64,000 bases of DNA from the NCBI GenBank assembly GCA_018873225.1, contig JAEILZ010000006.1, positions 4,030,001-4,094,000 of the forward strand, given 5' to 3'. This DNA comes from [Phialemoniopsis] sp. UDSM-2020 (lineage: Eukaryota; Ascomycota; Sordariomycetes; Thyridiales; Thyridiaceae). The notes beneath the pieces are model-generated. The model did no database searches. It was not told the DNA's origin and was given only the letters and a program-made list of their open reading frames with translations. Positions 1 to 11,413 of the stretch are shown one piece after another (within the stretch, counting starts at the first letter, position 1; each line of letters begins with the position of its first letter). The position numbers and the translations under genes were made by a program.

Positions 1-3000
1 ATGATGAACGACTGCCACGAGTACGCCTTGCTGGGCCGCTCGCGCACCTCGTACAGCGAGCGCTGCGTGATGAAGTGCGGCTGGATCTGCTGCACGAGCG
101 TCGAGAAGATGGTGATGACCATGAAGACGGCAAAGAGAACATTCTGCATGCCCGCCAGCGTGCCGTTGGCGCCGTAGAAGGAGAAGCCGATGAACAGGCC
201 CGCGAGCGTCGCGAGCAAAAACTTGGAGAAGACGTAGCTCGGCATGCGCCAGTACTGCTGGAAGACGCGCGCCGTGACGGTGCGCAGCTGCGCCGAGAAG
301 GGCATGGCGAACTCGGCGTGGGCGTCGGCCTCCTCGTGGCCCGCGATCGGCTCGGCCGCCTTTTCGGCGTGAATGCGCTCGATCTCGCGCATCACGCCCT
401 GGCGCTGCTCGCTGCCGTTCCACACGCTGTGCCAGTCCTCGCCCTGCGGGTTGGCCCCCTCGTTGACGACCTGCAGCATGTACTCGGCCGGGTTCTCTTC
501 GTCGCCGCAGCGCGGGGCGCCGTGGGCCTCGAAGTAGTCGAGCAGGGTGCGCGAGTTCTCGCCAATGTCGCCAAAGTAGACCGTCTTGCCGCCCGCGGCG
601 AGGAAGAGCAGGCGGTCGAACTGCTGGAAGAGGATGGCGCTCGGCTGGTGGACGGTGCACAGGACGGCCTGGCCCGCGTCGGCGAGCTTGCGCAGGAACG
701 CGCAGATGGCCCACGAGCTCTGCGAGTCGAGGCCGCTGGTCGGCTCGTCGAGGAAGAGCAGCAGCTTTGGCTTGGCCGCGAGCTCGACGCCGATGGTCAG
801 CAGCTTGCGCTGCTCGACGTTGAGGCCCTCGCCGGGGATGCCCACCACGGCGTCGGCAAAGTCGCGCATGTTGAGCATGTCGATGACCTCTTCGACAAAG
901 TTGAACTTCTCCTCCTGGCTGACCGACTTGGGCTGGCGGAGGGTCGCACTGAAGCGCAGACTCTCACGGACGGTCGAGGTTTCCAGATGGAGATCTGCAA
1001 AAGATGAATTAGTGATAAAGTCTAACTTATTGCAAGTAAAGATTGACGTACCCTGCTGCTGGACGTAGCCAGTCTTTCGCTGGAAGCTGGCGTCCAGGGG
1101 CTTGCCGTTGACAAACATGTCGCCAGTGATGACACCCATGGTAGTCCGTTGTGCCAGAGCCTGTTGAGATCCGATTAGTACCATTTATCAAGGTTTGGAT
1201 AGGAAGATCCTTACATCAAGCAGTGTGGTCTTTCCGGCACCAGACACACCCATCAGAGCAGTCAGAGTTCCGGGCTTGACCCAACCAGAAATGTGGTCGA
1301 GCAGCCGCCGCTCCTTGCCCTTGATCTTGATGTCGTAGACCACATCGACCCAGGTGAAAATGTCCTTTTGCGGCTCAATGGCCTTGACGTCGCCCTTCTC
1401 CTTCTCCTCCTTGACCGAGTCCGCGTGCTTGGTCATGTCTTCGGTCACAGGGGCCTTGGTGCCGCCGTTCTGGAGGTACGCGGGGACATGGCCACGCTGG
1501 AAGACGAGGACCTCGGCAGTACTGCCAGAGGCCGAGTTGAGCTCCGCCGCAATAAAGTAGAGGATCATGAAGAAGAACAGGAAGGCGAGAAGAATGCCAA
1601 AGTTGCGCCAGACGTGCGAGTACGAGTACTGGTAGTTGGCCTCGATGAACGCGTCGCCGTTCACGTTCGGCTGCCCAGCGACAGCTCCCACGACAGCACA
1701 GATCCACGAGGTTCCCACCGGCGGATCGTACGCTGGGATCAGCTGAGCGCAGGCAAATTCTTGACCGTGGAACTCGTTGGCGACCAGGATCTCAAAGGCG
1801 TAGAAGATGGGGTTGATCCAACGAATCCAGCTGAACCAGGGATGCATCTGCGGCACGCGAATGACGAAACCAGTGTAGATAACTAGAGCCAGAACCATGA
1901 CACCAGCCAACATCATCGCTTGCGACACCGTCTTGGTCACTGCAGCCAGCGTCCTGAAAATACCGCTCATGACAAAGGTGGCGATGTACGTGATCAGGAA
2001 GAAGAGGAAGAATTGTGCCGGCTCGCGTCGCAGGCCCGCCATGAAGTACAAAACGATGTTGAAGATGGTGCCCGTGATAAATTTGATCGGTATGTCCGCT
2101 ATAATTCCAGATATAGCTTCGGCCGCAGGATGGTAAAAGGCGTACGAGGCGTGCTTTTCCACGATGGGCCGTTGCGCGTAGAGGTTGTTGATCTCGGCGA
2201 TCGCGGTAAGAGCATTCATGAGGATAGCCTGGAAGAGAACGGAGCCTTTGGAGAACAAGCTGGCAGTATTATCGGGAGTACCGTAGAAGACAGAGCCCAG
2301 GATGAGGGCCAGGACCAGATGCATGACCGACTGGGTAGCGGTACCAGACAGATCGTTCCAGATTCGCTGATAAGCTCGCCCAGTGGTCAGTCGGACTTGC
2401 ATGAGGGTGTTGATGAGGTAGGGCGACTTGGGCCGCACGCGCTTGGCTTGACGGATGTTCTTCTGGTGACGCATCTCCTGAGCGCTCGCGCCCTGGGGAT
2501 CGATGGGGAATTCTTGCTGGTACTCGTCGATCTCGGTGCGCAGGGCCTGGAACTCGGGCGACTGGCGCCAGTACTGCTCAAACTCCTCAGGAGTACGGGG
2601 AACCTTGGACTCCATGCCCGCCCGGGCTCTACGCTCTTGCGGGTTCGTGATGGAGGTCAAGAAGTCACCGGTGGTCTGCCGCTGGGGGCAGTGCCATCCC
2701 ATATCCTCAAAGTATGCCTTGGCAGCGCGAGCGGGGCCAAAGTAGATCTGACGTCCCTCGTAGAGGACGACGGCCTTGTCAAAAAGGTCGTAGATGGCCT
2801 GACTGGCCTGGTAGATGGCGACTGCGTGAGCCGAGCCACCGTAGTCGGCAGCTAGGCGAAGTGTCTGCACGAACTTCATGGCCGTCGCCGAGTCCAAACC
2901 ACGAGTACTACCATCTATTAGTCGCCGTCTTATCCCATTCACCCTTTCTAGGACTGGAGTTGAACTCACCTGTTGTCCCATGCCAAAATGGGGGCACCAG

Positions 3001-3967
3001 CAAGCATCATCTCGGCGATACTGACTCGCTTTCTCTCACCACCCGACACACCGCGAATGAACTCGTTTCCGACCTTGGTGTTGTAGGTGTGACTGAGACC
3101 GCAGACAGCCATCACGATCTGAACTGACTCTTTTATGTGCTCGGCGCGAGACACACCGTGAATGCGCTGCGAGGGCGTGCGCGTCGCGGCAGCGAACTCG
3201 AGGGTCTGCCCGACGGTCAAGTGGGGAAAGTGCTTGTCAACTTCCTGGTTGTAGATGGCCTCTCCCTTGAACTCCTTCATCATTTCCTTTTGAGGGATGC
3301 CGTTGTAGTGGATGACCGCCTCGGGTGCGATGGTCAGGCCGTGATGCTCGCCAGTGATGGTCTTCAGCAAGGTGCTGCAGCCGGAGCCGGGTCGACCCAG
3401 CACGATGAGCATCTCGCCGCTCTTCATAACACCGTCGAAGTTGTGGAGGATACCCTTAGGCTCCTCCTTCTTGAAGCTGAAATGCTCGCCGAGGCGGAGA
3501 GGTGCTTGCAGCAGGGAGCCGACAGTGTGCTGCAGCTGCAGGGCTGCGCCGGTTCCAGAGACGCTGAGGTCTTTGTATGCGACGCCCACTTGCTTCAGCT
3601 CGATGCCTTCCTCCTTGAGCTCTCCAATGATTTTCCGAAGCCATTTGCTTAGGTCAAACTGTTTGCTTGATGGGTCAAAGGCCGGGTCGTGGGTGTAGAC
3701 CTGGGCAAGCTCGGGAATGGTGGCCGCGCTTTGCCGGCGCTGGTTCAGGATGGATGTAGCAATTCTTCGAAGAGCTTCCACATCGTTTTCCTCCATCATG
3801 GCCGTAGAGTCGATCCGGCGGAGGCCATTGCTGTTTGTATTATCGAGCTGTCTGCCACTGCTCTGGATGGGCATGAATTCGGGCCCGCCGGCGTGCTCCT
3901 CGTCGCTAGACGAGGAAGCCGTGTCTCGCCTGGCCAGGCTTTCTTCGGACGATTGTCGTGCGTCCAT
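1..3967 (-). CDS. PDR-type (ABCG) multidrug ABC transporter, 3' end cut off by window
   Basis: This is an ATP-driven plasma-membrane efflux pump of the fungal pleiotropic drug resistance family, with layout NBD1-TMD1-NBD2-TMD2. The ATG is at 3967-3965. Exons are 3967-2970, 2907-1215, 1160-1052 and 994 to beyond position 1; the introns are 62, 54 and 57 nt, and protein continuity supports each. NBD1 has the degenerate PDR Walker [11 protein letters not shown] (residues 191-200, Cys instead of Lys), the signature [10 protein letters not shown] (about 307-316) and a Walker B region ending WDNSTRGLD. TMD1 follows with several hydrophobic helices. NBD2 has a canonical Walker [10 protein letters not shown], split from the next exon just downstream, and the degenerate signature LNVEQRKL, which is the usual PDR asymmetry. 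The last visible residues lie at the start of TMD2, so roughly 350 residues should lie outside the window. The substrate cannot be read from the sequence; xenobiotics and azoles are typical of the family. Confidence 0.95.
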
Positions 3968-6288
3968 TTTTGCGGTCCAAGCCTTGAGTGAGGCTGCGTG
4001 TACTTACCGCTGGTCCGCAAAAGGCCGTTATGTGTCGTGAGGATATGTGATGAAAGACTAACAACAACAGTCCCGAGGGGGAGGGGTGGGACAGGAGAGC
4101 TCCATTATAGCTACGAGCTACGGGATGATCAGCAAGACCTCTGTGAACAACAAACATATGATTCTGACTCGCAGTGGCAGCTATGAGACCACGCCGACCC
4201 CGATGTGGTTGCCCGTCATACCGTCAAACTCGGCGCTAAGCTGTAAGTTGGGACCCCGAAACGGCTTGGAATGTCTTTGGGCCCCGTTCGCAGCATTCGC
4301 GGGCGACGGGCGGCCAAGTCAGGGGCCATCGGGATTCAGCAGCCAGCACATCCCGGTCCGGATGCTCTATTTGTCGATAAGCCCTCATTATGACGTGGAC
4401 TGGTACAGAAGTTCGAGTTGGACTGCTCCATAGAACCCATAGAAAAGGGTCAGATTCACTGGAAAAGAGGATCAGCACAGCCAGCACGGTCAGCCAATTT
4501 CATGGATATCTTAGCGGCCGGTCGGAGGTTGCGGGCTGCAAAGGCACCGACAACACCTCATCAGCAAGTCCCACACTGGGCTCGCTCTCGCTTCGGCTTG
4601 CTTTGATTAAAGTTTGGGCTGATGGGAATCGATGCATGCTAGCGCCGCAATTGTCTTGGACCCCGGGCGCCGAATGCGCACAACAGATCTCGAGCACGAC
4701 TGGAATGCAGCCACCAAGTTTCTCTAGCAACAGCCTTATTTCTGCGGCGGCGCACCATTCACAGGCCTAGAATCGCTGTGCGAGACATGTGAAACTTCAG
4801 CTAGACGATGCTGATCGAAATTGCACTGGGCCTTTGATCAAGAGGGGCGCCCCCAATCTTCCAAAGATTGGTCTCCAGTCCACACCCACACAGACAGCTG
4901 AGGACAGTCTCAAGCTTTAACTACATACTTTTACAGCTGTCTGCTTTTCTTGCACCTGGATTCTTTAGTTGCCGGATTTGGCGTCATTCTTGACAGCCAC
5001 GCCGGCGTCGCCGTTGCAGCCCAGATGGTGGCCGTAGGGGATCAGATGAAATCCGGGCACAGCCCGCCTCGGGACGCAAAAGATGCCAGGCGGATCCGGG
5101 GCCTCGGACCAACGGTACATGCCGTTCCACTTGATGCCGCCCGGCTACGCTATTCCCATTCAACCACATGAGAACCAGACAAAATTGAACCAATTTTGAT
5201 CAGCGTCACCAAGATCTTCCCAACTTTACCATAAGAGTCCAAACATGCGAATATGCAAAAGTCCGCTCGGACTTTATTTCTTCAAATACGCGTGTTGCAA
5301 CCCACCCGCCAGTGACGGTCGTGCCGATGACTGTGAACTCCTTGCATTAGTGCGGTGGAGCATCTTGAATGACAGCCAAACTTTTATCATGTTATTAAGC
5401 GGCATCGAGCCAAAGTGCCAGCCTGATGAGATCATTCCATCCATACCGAGTAGTTATCTCAGTACTTAGCTCACGAGACTACCTAGGTAGGTTTAGAATC
5501 GTTCCGTGTATCAACATTGCAAGTAGAGTCCCATGAGTGTAGAGCTATCACAGACCCTAAAAGGACAAAGCAATGCTATATAGACAGTCGATGTTCGGGA
5601 AAATCCTCACTCAAACTTCTTTATCAGAAGAGACCAAATGCTACGTTCCTCCACCCTTGTAATGGGCGGCGAACTCGGAGAACAGCTCGCAACGGTCCCA
5701 GGCCAAGCTTCGTACAAGAGCTATGCCAAGGCAAGCTTCATCAGGTCGGGGGGCTGTGGCCCGGTGAAATGACATTCCCGAGTCCCCAAGCGGAAGGCAG
5801 CTTCTGGCTTATGAGAGGGACTCATTCGGACAATGCTGGATTCTAGACGGGCAAAGATTACAAGCAAATGGCTCTGTCCCCAATACCCTACCCCTATCTT
5901 GGTTTGAACCCCCAACATCTCAGCATACTGAAGCCAGTTGCATTGTATATTCGTCTTTCCCTCCGACTAACACACTACTATCGATCTTCTTCCTCTTATG
6001 CTTTTGAGTTATGGCTTTATTTGAAGGGACAGAATTTCAGTATGATCAGATATCATGTGAAAGTTTTCTCTATAAAGGAGACCACGTTGACATCTTGGCA
6101 TCATGATCATTTTGAACAGATATAATATAATAGTCAATAACACCGTAAGTATTTTGTATATATCCTTGTTACTTCTATTTTCGAGTACTCATATAGAGAT
6201 CAGTCCATCCCATATCGAAACTTTGAGAGTGTTATTCGCTCTTCATCGTTGACCGTTATACTGACAGACAAGTCTCAACAGTACAATA
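3968..6288. other. Intergenic region, promoter side of the ABC transporter gene
   Basis: This 2.3 kb contains only short, unconvincing open frames. The first few hundred bases upstream of 3967 are the presumptive 5' leader and promoter of the ABC transporter. The part from about 5,900 to 6,280 is AT-richer and is the likely 3' side of the aldo/keto reductase gene. No RNA gene or repeat was recognised. Confidence 0.6.
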
Positions 6289-7469
6289 TCAACGGTGCCC
6301 GTCAATCTTCTTGGGCTCGTACAGCTCCTCCAAGTACGCCTCCTCCTCGGGCGTCAGCACCTTCCCCCGGGCCCCGAGCGCCTGGTCGATGCGCTCGACG
6401 CTGCTGAACCCGATGATGGGGCTCGTCACCCGCGCGTTGATCCACGCCAGCGAGACATGCACCATCGGCCACCCGCGCGCCTCGGCCTTTTCCACCACGC
6501 GCGATATTGTCTTCCTGTCCGCGTCGGTAAGCTGCGCGGCGTCGCGCGAGCTGCGCTCCGTCGACCCAAAGTCCTTGGGCGCGCGCGCGAGGTGGCCCCG
6601 GCACAGGGGCGCCCAGGGGATCAGGCCGACGCCCGTGTCGTTGCAGAAGCGGTTCATCTCGCGCTCCTCCTCGCGGTAGAGCAGGTTGTACTGGTTCTGC
6701 ATGCTGACGAACTTGGTCCAGCCGTTCTTCTCGGCGACGAACTGCATGCGCGCAAACTGCGTCGCCCACATGCTGCTCGCGCCGATGTAGCGCACCTTGC
6801 CGGACTCGACGAGGTCGTGCAGGGCCTTCATGGTCTCCTCGATGGGCGTGTTGGCGTCGAAGCGGTGGATTTGTAAGAGGTCGATGTAGGGGGTGTCGAG
6901 GCGGCGCAGCGAGGCGTCGACCTGGTTGAAGATGGCGGCGCGGGAGAGGCCCCAGGCGTTCTGGTAGTCCTTGGAGGCTTCAAACTGGTCGCGGAAGGCG
7001 ATGTGGCGCGCCTCTTCACTCGCGGTCAGCTAACCTGCTCTCACGACAGAATGGGAGCTAATCTTTGCTCACCAGGTTCTTCACCGACTGCCCACTGGCA
7101 CTTGGACAGGATGATGACCTTTTGGCGCGGGATCTGGTACTTCTTCAGGGCCTTGCCGATGATCTCCTCGGACACACCGTTCGAGTAGACATTGGCCGTG
7201 TCCCAGGTGTTGAGACCGCGGTCATAGGCCGCCTTGAGCAGGGGAAGCGCCTGGAGTACCGATCAGCATCTCTGTCGCAATACTTGTGTTAAATGTCTAC
7301 AAACCTCATCCTCTCCAATGACCCACGGGAGAGTCCTGCGGTCACCAAAGCTCATGCACCCAAAGATAGGCACCGAGACACGCAGGCCCGACTTGCCAAG
7401 CTGGCGGTACTCGACCTTTGTGTTCTCAATCGACTCCTTGAGTCGTGGGGGGAGCTCAGTCGACGCCAT
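6289..7469 (-). CDS. Aldo/keto reductase (NADP-dependent, AKR/voltage-gated K-channel-beta-like)
   Basis: This is a predicted cytosolic NAD(P)H-dependent oxidoreductase of 355 residues with a TIM-barrel fold that reduces aldehydes or ketones; the substrate is unknown. Exons are 7469-7305, 7250-7073 and 7013-6289. The active-site tetrad is visible: Asp and Tyr in [12 protein letters not shown], Lys in ILSKC and His in LQIHRFD. The cofactor-site motifs near the C-terminus ([16 protein letters not shown]) are also present. Intron 1 is 54 nt (7251-7304). Intron 2 (7014-7072) ends in GAAG, 12 nt after a GCTGACC branch site; earlier AG acceptors would put a stop codon in frame. The family resembles fungal AKRs annotated as versiconal hemiacetal acetate reductase-like or Aad-like, but no biosynthetic cluster surrounds it here. 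Confidence 0.92.
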
Positions 7470-8039
7470 GATTTAAAGTACTCAAAGTATGTGGAGAGTT
7501 TGACACTGTTGGCTTGGTAATTTGGCTTGTCTTGTGTTACAAGAGGGGAAAGAGGGGGGAAAGAGGTTCTGCTGCACCGTTTGACAGCTCGATGAAAGGT
7601 CAAGCACTTTTGGGGAAAACCCCCGCACCGCATGTGGCTACATGGATACATGCAATCCGGGTAGTCGATGTTGTCATCCCCGGACGTGTGCTAACAACCC
7701 GTTGGGACACGGACGTCTGCTTCGACGGCTTTGCGGGTGGTGCAGCCGTCATTGAGCCCCACCAGCACGCAACCATGTCACTCGAGCTATCGGCATTTGT
7801 GATGTTGTGCAGAAAGGTGAACAGGAACCGGAATGTTTCTGGCAGCTGAATGGAAAGCCACAGTCTGGTTCTTTATGCCGCAATCTAGATCAATGCTCCG
7901 CTAAATAATACATTTACAGTCTCGATATCGCGAAAAAGCAAATTTGTCATTCTCGTGTCATATCGTCATGCATATCGAATCCAAATGCTCTGCTTTTTTT
8001 TTCCTTTTGGTTGTCCTTTCGCCATGCAGTAAAATCTCA
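7470..8039. other. Intergenic region between the AKR and modin-like genes
   Basis: This 570 bp lies between two minus-strand genes. It should contain the promoter of the aldo/keto reductase (next to 7470) and the 3' UTR of the modin-like gene. On the minus strand there is a purine-rich run near 7,992-8,010. No gene was recognised. Confidence 0.5.
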
Positions 8040-10167
8040 TCATGAAATGTAAACCGGCAGACGGCTGCCCCACTGCTCGCTCTTGCCCATCTGGACGTCG
8101 TTCTTGTGGAAGTCGTGCAGCAGCAGCCAGCAGAGCATGCGGAAGACGAGCGTGCACCAGATGTCCGTGATCTCGTCTTCGGTGGCGGTAATCATGTTGG
8201 AGTTGTTCATCATCTCGGCCTCCTCGTCCGCCGCCGCCGACGACGACGCCGAAGAGGAGCTCTGGTCCATGTCGACGGGGCCGTTCTCGTCCTGGACGAC
8301 AGGGAGGCCCGGCGTGGGTGTAGGGGTGCGTGCCATGGAGGGACGCCGGTCCGCGCCACGGCCGTCTAGAGGCCCGAGGAAGGTCCGGGCCGCGTGCCGT
8401 AGGGTCCTGGTGCAGCGCTTGGTCACCATGGGCAGCACCGTCGAAAAGTAAATGTCCATAAACTTCTCCTGCTTCTGCTCAGGCGATGCCGCGTTGAGGT
8501 CCTCGAAGGAGGGGACCTCATGCCTGCTTGTTGCGGTCGACCGGACGTCCATGCCCGGGGTTTCGGGCGCCTCTTCCTCGTTGACCATGTGGAGCACCAA
8601 CTGGAAGTGTTCTCGCAACACCACCTCGACGATTTTGAGGTTGTTCTTGCCTCCGGCTGCGTCGCTGGTCAGGAACTCGTCGCAGAATTCGATGGCATCG
8701 TCCAGGGCAGCAAAGAGCTTGAGGTCAAAGCCCGACTCGCCCTTTAGTTTCCTCGCCCGTCGAATATTGTCAACGACAATTCCGGCTTGGCTCTTGAGTT
8801 GTTGTATGTGAAGGGTAGAGTGCGCAATCAGTTCGCTGTCGATCATGGTCTTATATGCGGTCAACAGCCTGCGTAGACTGAAGAACTTCTTGTCCCAGTG
8901 ATAGAAGGTAGGGTTGGGCAGCATCCTGAAGAAGGTATTGCGTATATGCAGCTTGCGGCCAAGCATGCCAGTCATTTCAAAAGCCACTACCCAGGGTCAG
9001 TCAGCACGTAGATCTCATTGAGCGGATTCAGCGACGAAACAACTTACGAGGGAAGAGGTGACCATGCTTCTTCGTGTTGTCCCGCAAGTACTTGGCAGAA
9101 TTGGTGTTGCAGCCAAATGACACCAGCGTTTCTGCGATCTCGTTGGCACTTCCCAATTGCAACATGCCCAGGTCTCGGGGCTCTTCGAACTCGAGGCGGC
9201 GGTTGTCGGTGTCGTCGTGCTTCCGGAACAGTGTCGAAACAAAGCCGAACGAGAGCTCCTTGACCTCGTCGGCGGGGATGATCCTCGATGCGTGGAACTT
9301 GCTCTTGCCGCAGACCTGAAAGGTGAACATGATGCCGAGGTCGTTGACGTCGTGGCCGCTGAGCATGTACCCATTGCCCTCGGCGCGGTAGATATCTCTA
9401 ATCCTATCAAAGATCTTCCAGTGCAGTCCCATCATGGCCGCAATCTCGATGATGTGGCACATGGTCGTCGTGGCGTACGGCTTCTTTATGCTGTCTGGCA
9501 TGGTATCCCAGCTCTTCCTCTTCATCTGCAGGGCGACGGCCAGCTTGCGATCTTCAAAGGTGGGGATAGCTCCGGCAGGCGGTCCATTGTCAGCATACTG
9601 CGCTTGCTGCCATTCCGCGCTCTGGCTCTCCATGTTCTGAAGATGCGACAGCATGGTGACCCAGGTCGCCCGCTCGTTGTCGGCAGTGTGGATACCCTCC
9701 CGTTGGCTCTGTCTTTCCTTGTGTGTAGCACGCACGGTCTGGAACGTAGCCCTCTGCCGAAGGCCGCTCTTTCCTAAGATCGAAATGCCATTGGCGGCCG
9801 GCTTGCCATTCTGGCCATTGTCCTTGTCGCCGCCGTTCAGAGGCTCGGTTTTGGTTTCCTTGTGGCTCTCGGGCGTGCCTGTGATGAATATGTTTGTTTG
9901 ACCGGCGATGGGGCCCTTGGTCTTGTTGCTGGCGGGAGTGACGAATATGACGGGGGTATCGAATTGGACCTCAAAACGCAGCTCGTGGTAGCGGAACTTG
10001 CGAGCTACGCCCTGGGACCACTTCCCGATGACTTTCGGGTCGCAGTTGGTGAAGCCAGTGGCCGAGGCAAAATACTGCTGCAGGACTTGAAGAATGGTTC
10101 CAAGCAGAGCAATGACCGAGACAATCAAAGCGACAATGGCGACAACGGCCTCATCTCCGAGAGCCAT
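8040..10167 (-). CDS. Fungal-specific protein with N-terminal membrane anchor ('modin'-like), function unknown
   Basis: The protein has 688 residues in two exons, 10167-9048 and 8986-8040, with a 61-nt intron that has a GTAAGT donor. The ATG at 10167 (MALGDEAVV) is followed directly by a hydrophobic helix (about residues 7-28, VVAIVALIVSVIALLGTIL), consistent with an N-terminal membrane anchor. After it come conserved-looking sequence (CDPKVIGKWSQGV, FRYHELRFEVQFDTP), a low-complexity charged and Gly/Asn-rich segment, a long globular part, and an acidic Ser/Ala-rich stretch before the C-terminus. The N-terminus resembles proteins that carry the name 'modin' in filamentous fungi, after a Podospora suppressor of vegetative incompatibility. 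That link is from memory and only moderately sure, and no biochemical activity can be assigned. A start 30 nt upstream (10197) would use a non-ATG codon, so 10167 was chosen. Confidence 0.8.
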
Positions 10168-11413
10168 GGTAGCGGCAACGCTGGGGCCGGAACCCAACTA
10201 CAACCGCCGTGACCGGCCTCAAGGGGGCACTGTAATTCCTCTGCGTGTGTGATACTCGTAGTAAAGTGGTCGCGTGAACTCTGACTTGGAGAATTGGGTA
10301 TGGACAGGGTGCTCAAATGCCAATTTGAAGCTTCAGAGAGATGGCCGAGGTCGGGCTGGCTTTTGGGAGATGGTGCAGCTTTTGGAAAGTCAGGTATTCC
10401 CACGTCACCACAGTCGTTTGCTGGCAAAAATTGACTACCAATCACCGCTTCCCACGCGACAAGTGAACCATTGGAAAAAGGGAAATGAGGAGAAAGAGAA
10501 GGGGAGAGGATCAAGAAAAGAAAAAGAATCGGTGGTTTGCGACATGATCACGACTCTGAAGGGCCTCAGCCGCAAACGAATTTGGGGGCCAAGGCGCAGC
10601 TCGTGCAGCAGTAGCAAAATAACCAGGTACCCATAGCTCCAGTCGCTAGCTCTTACTCTGACAGGGGAGGAGTGTGGAGGAAGTTCAGGGATCGGCCCCT
10701 GACCTGACGAAACCAACTGCTGAATGTTCACTCCAAAGGTCCACATCTCACCACTCGAATCATTAATTTAGTTGCTTATCGACATGGGTGACGTTGTATC
10801 CCTGGGTCGCCGTCACTGGGCTCTAACTGCCGCCGGCGTTCAGCTGCAACATTTCATGGATGGGCGCTATCCAGCCGCCCATGGCTCGTCCCGTCCACTA
10901 AGAATGTACAAGTACCGTAACCGATCCCCATGTGGCGCCCCGAAAACCTTAAACCCAGAAGCTTCGAGACCACCATCTCGGCGCGGCTACGGGCTACGTA
11001 CACTCAATTCGACTCGACACAATTACACCACGGCTTCTACGTCCTCTTTGGCGCCCTGTCTTGCCTGCAGATGCATCTGCGCAATCCATCGCTGACGAGG
11101 CGTCTTGGGAAGAAACACGGAGTACACAGCGCTTCCTTCCTAGGTTAGGTATGCCAGCAAGATGCACCCATGACCATGGAATGCATCCTTCGCCCCCAAC
11201 ACTCGGACCCTGTGATACGGATCTTGAAACAAGCTGCCGATAAAACATGCAACTCCCTGAGTACTGTGGCTGCTATCGTCACTGGCCAACATTGTAATTG
11301 CTGAATTGCCTTGTGGGATTGCCCCCAAGTAGGATGATTGATGCTTGATGTGCCTACTTGTTGCCTACCAATCCGCTCCATTTCAATCTCACTGCTCAAT
11401 GGATACGTGCTCG
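10168..11413. other. Intergenic region upstream of the modin-like gene
   Basis: This 1.25 kb lies between two minus-strand genes: the promoter side of the modin-like gene and the 3' side of the WW/FF-domain gene. A poly-purine segment around 10,470-10,530 is the main compositional feature. No gene was recognised. Confidence 0.5.
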
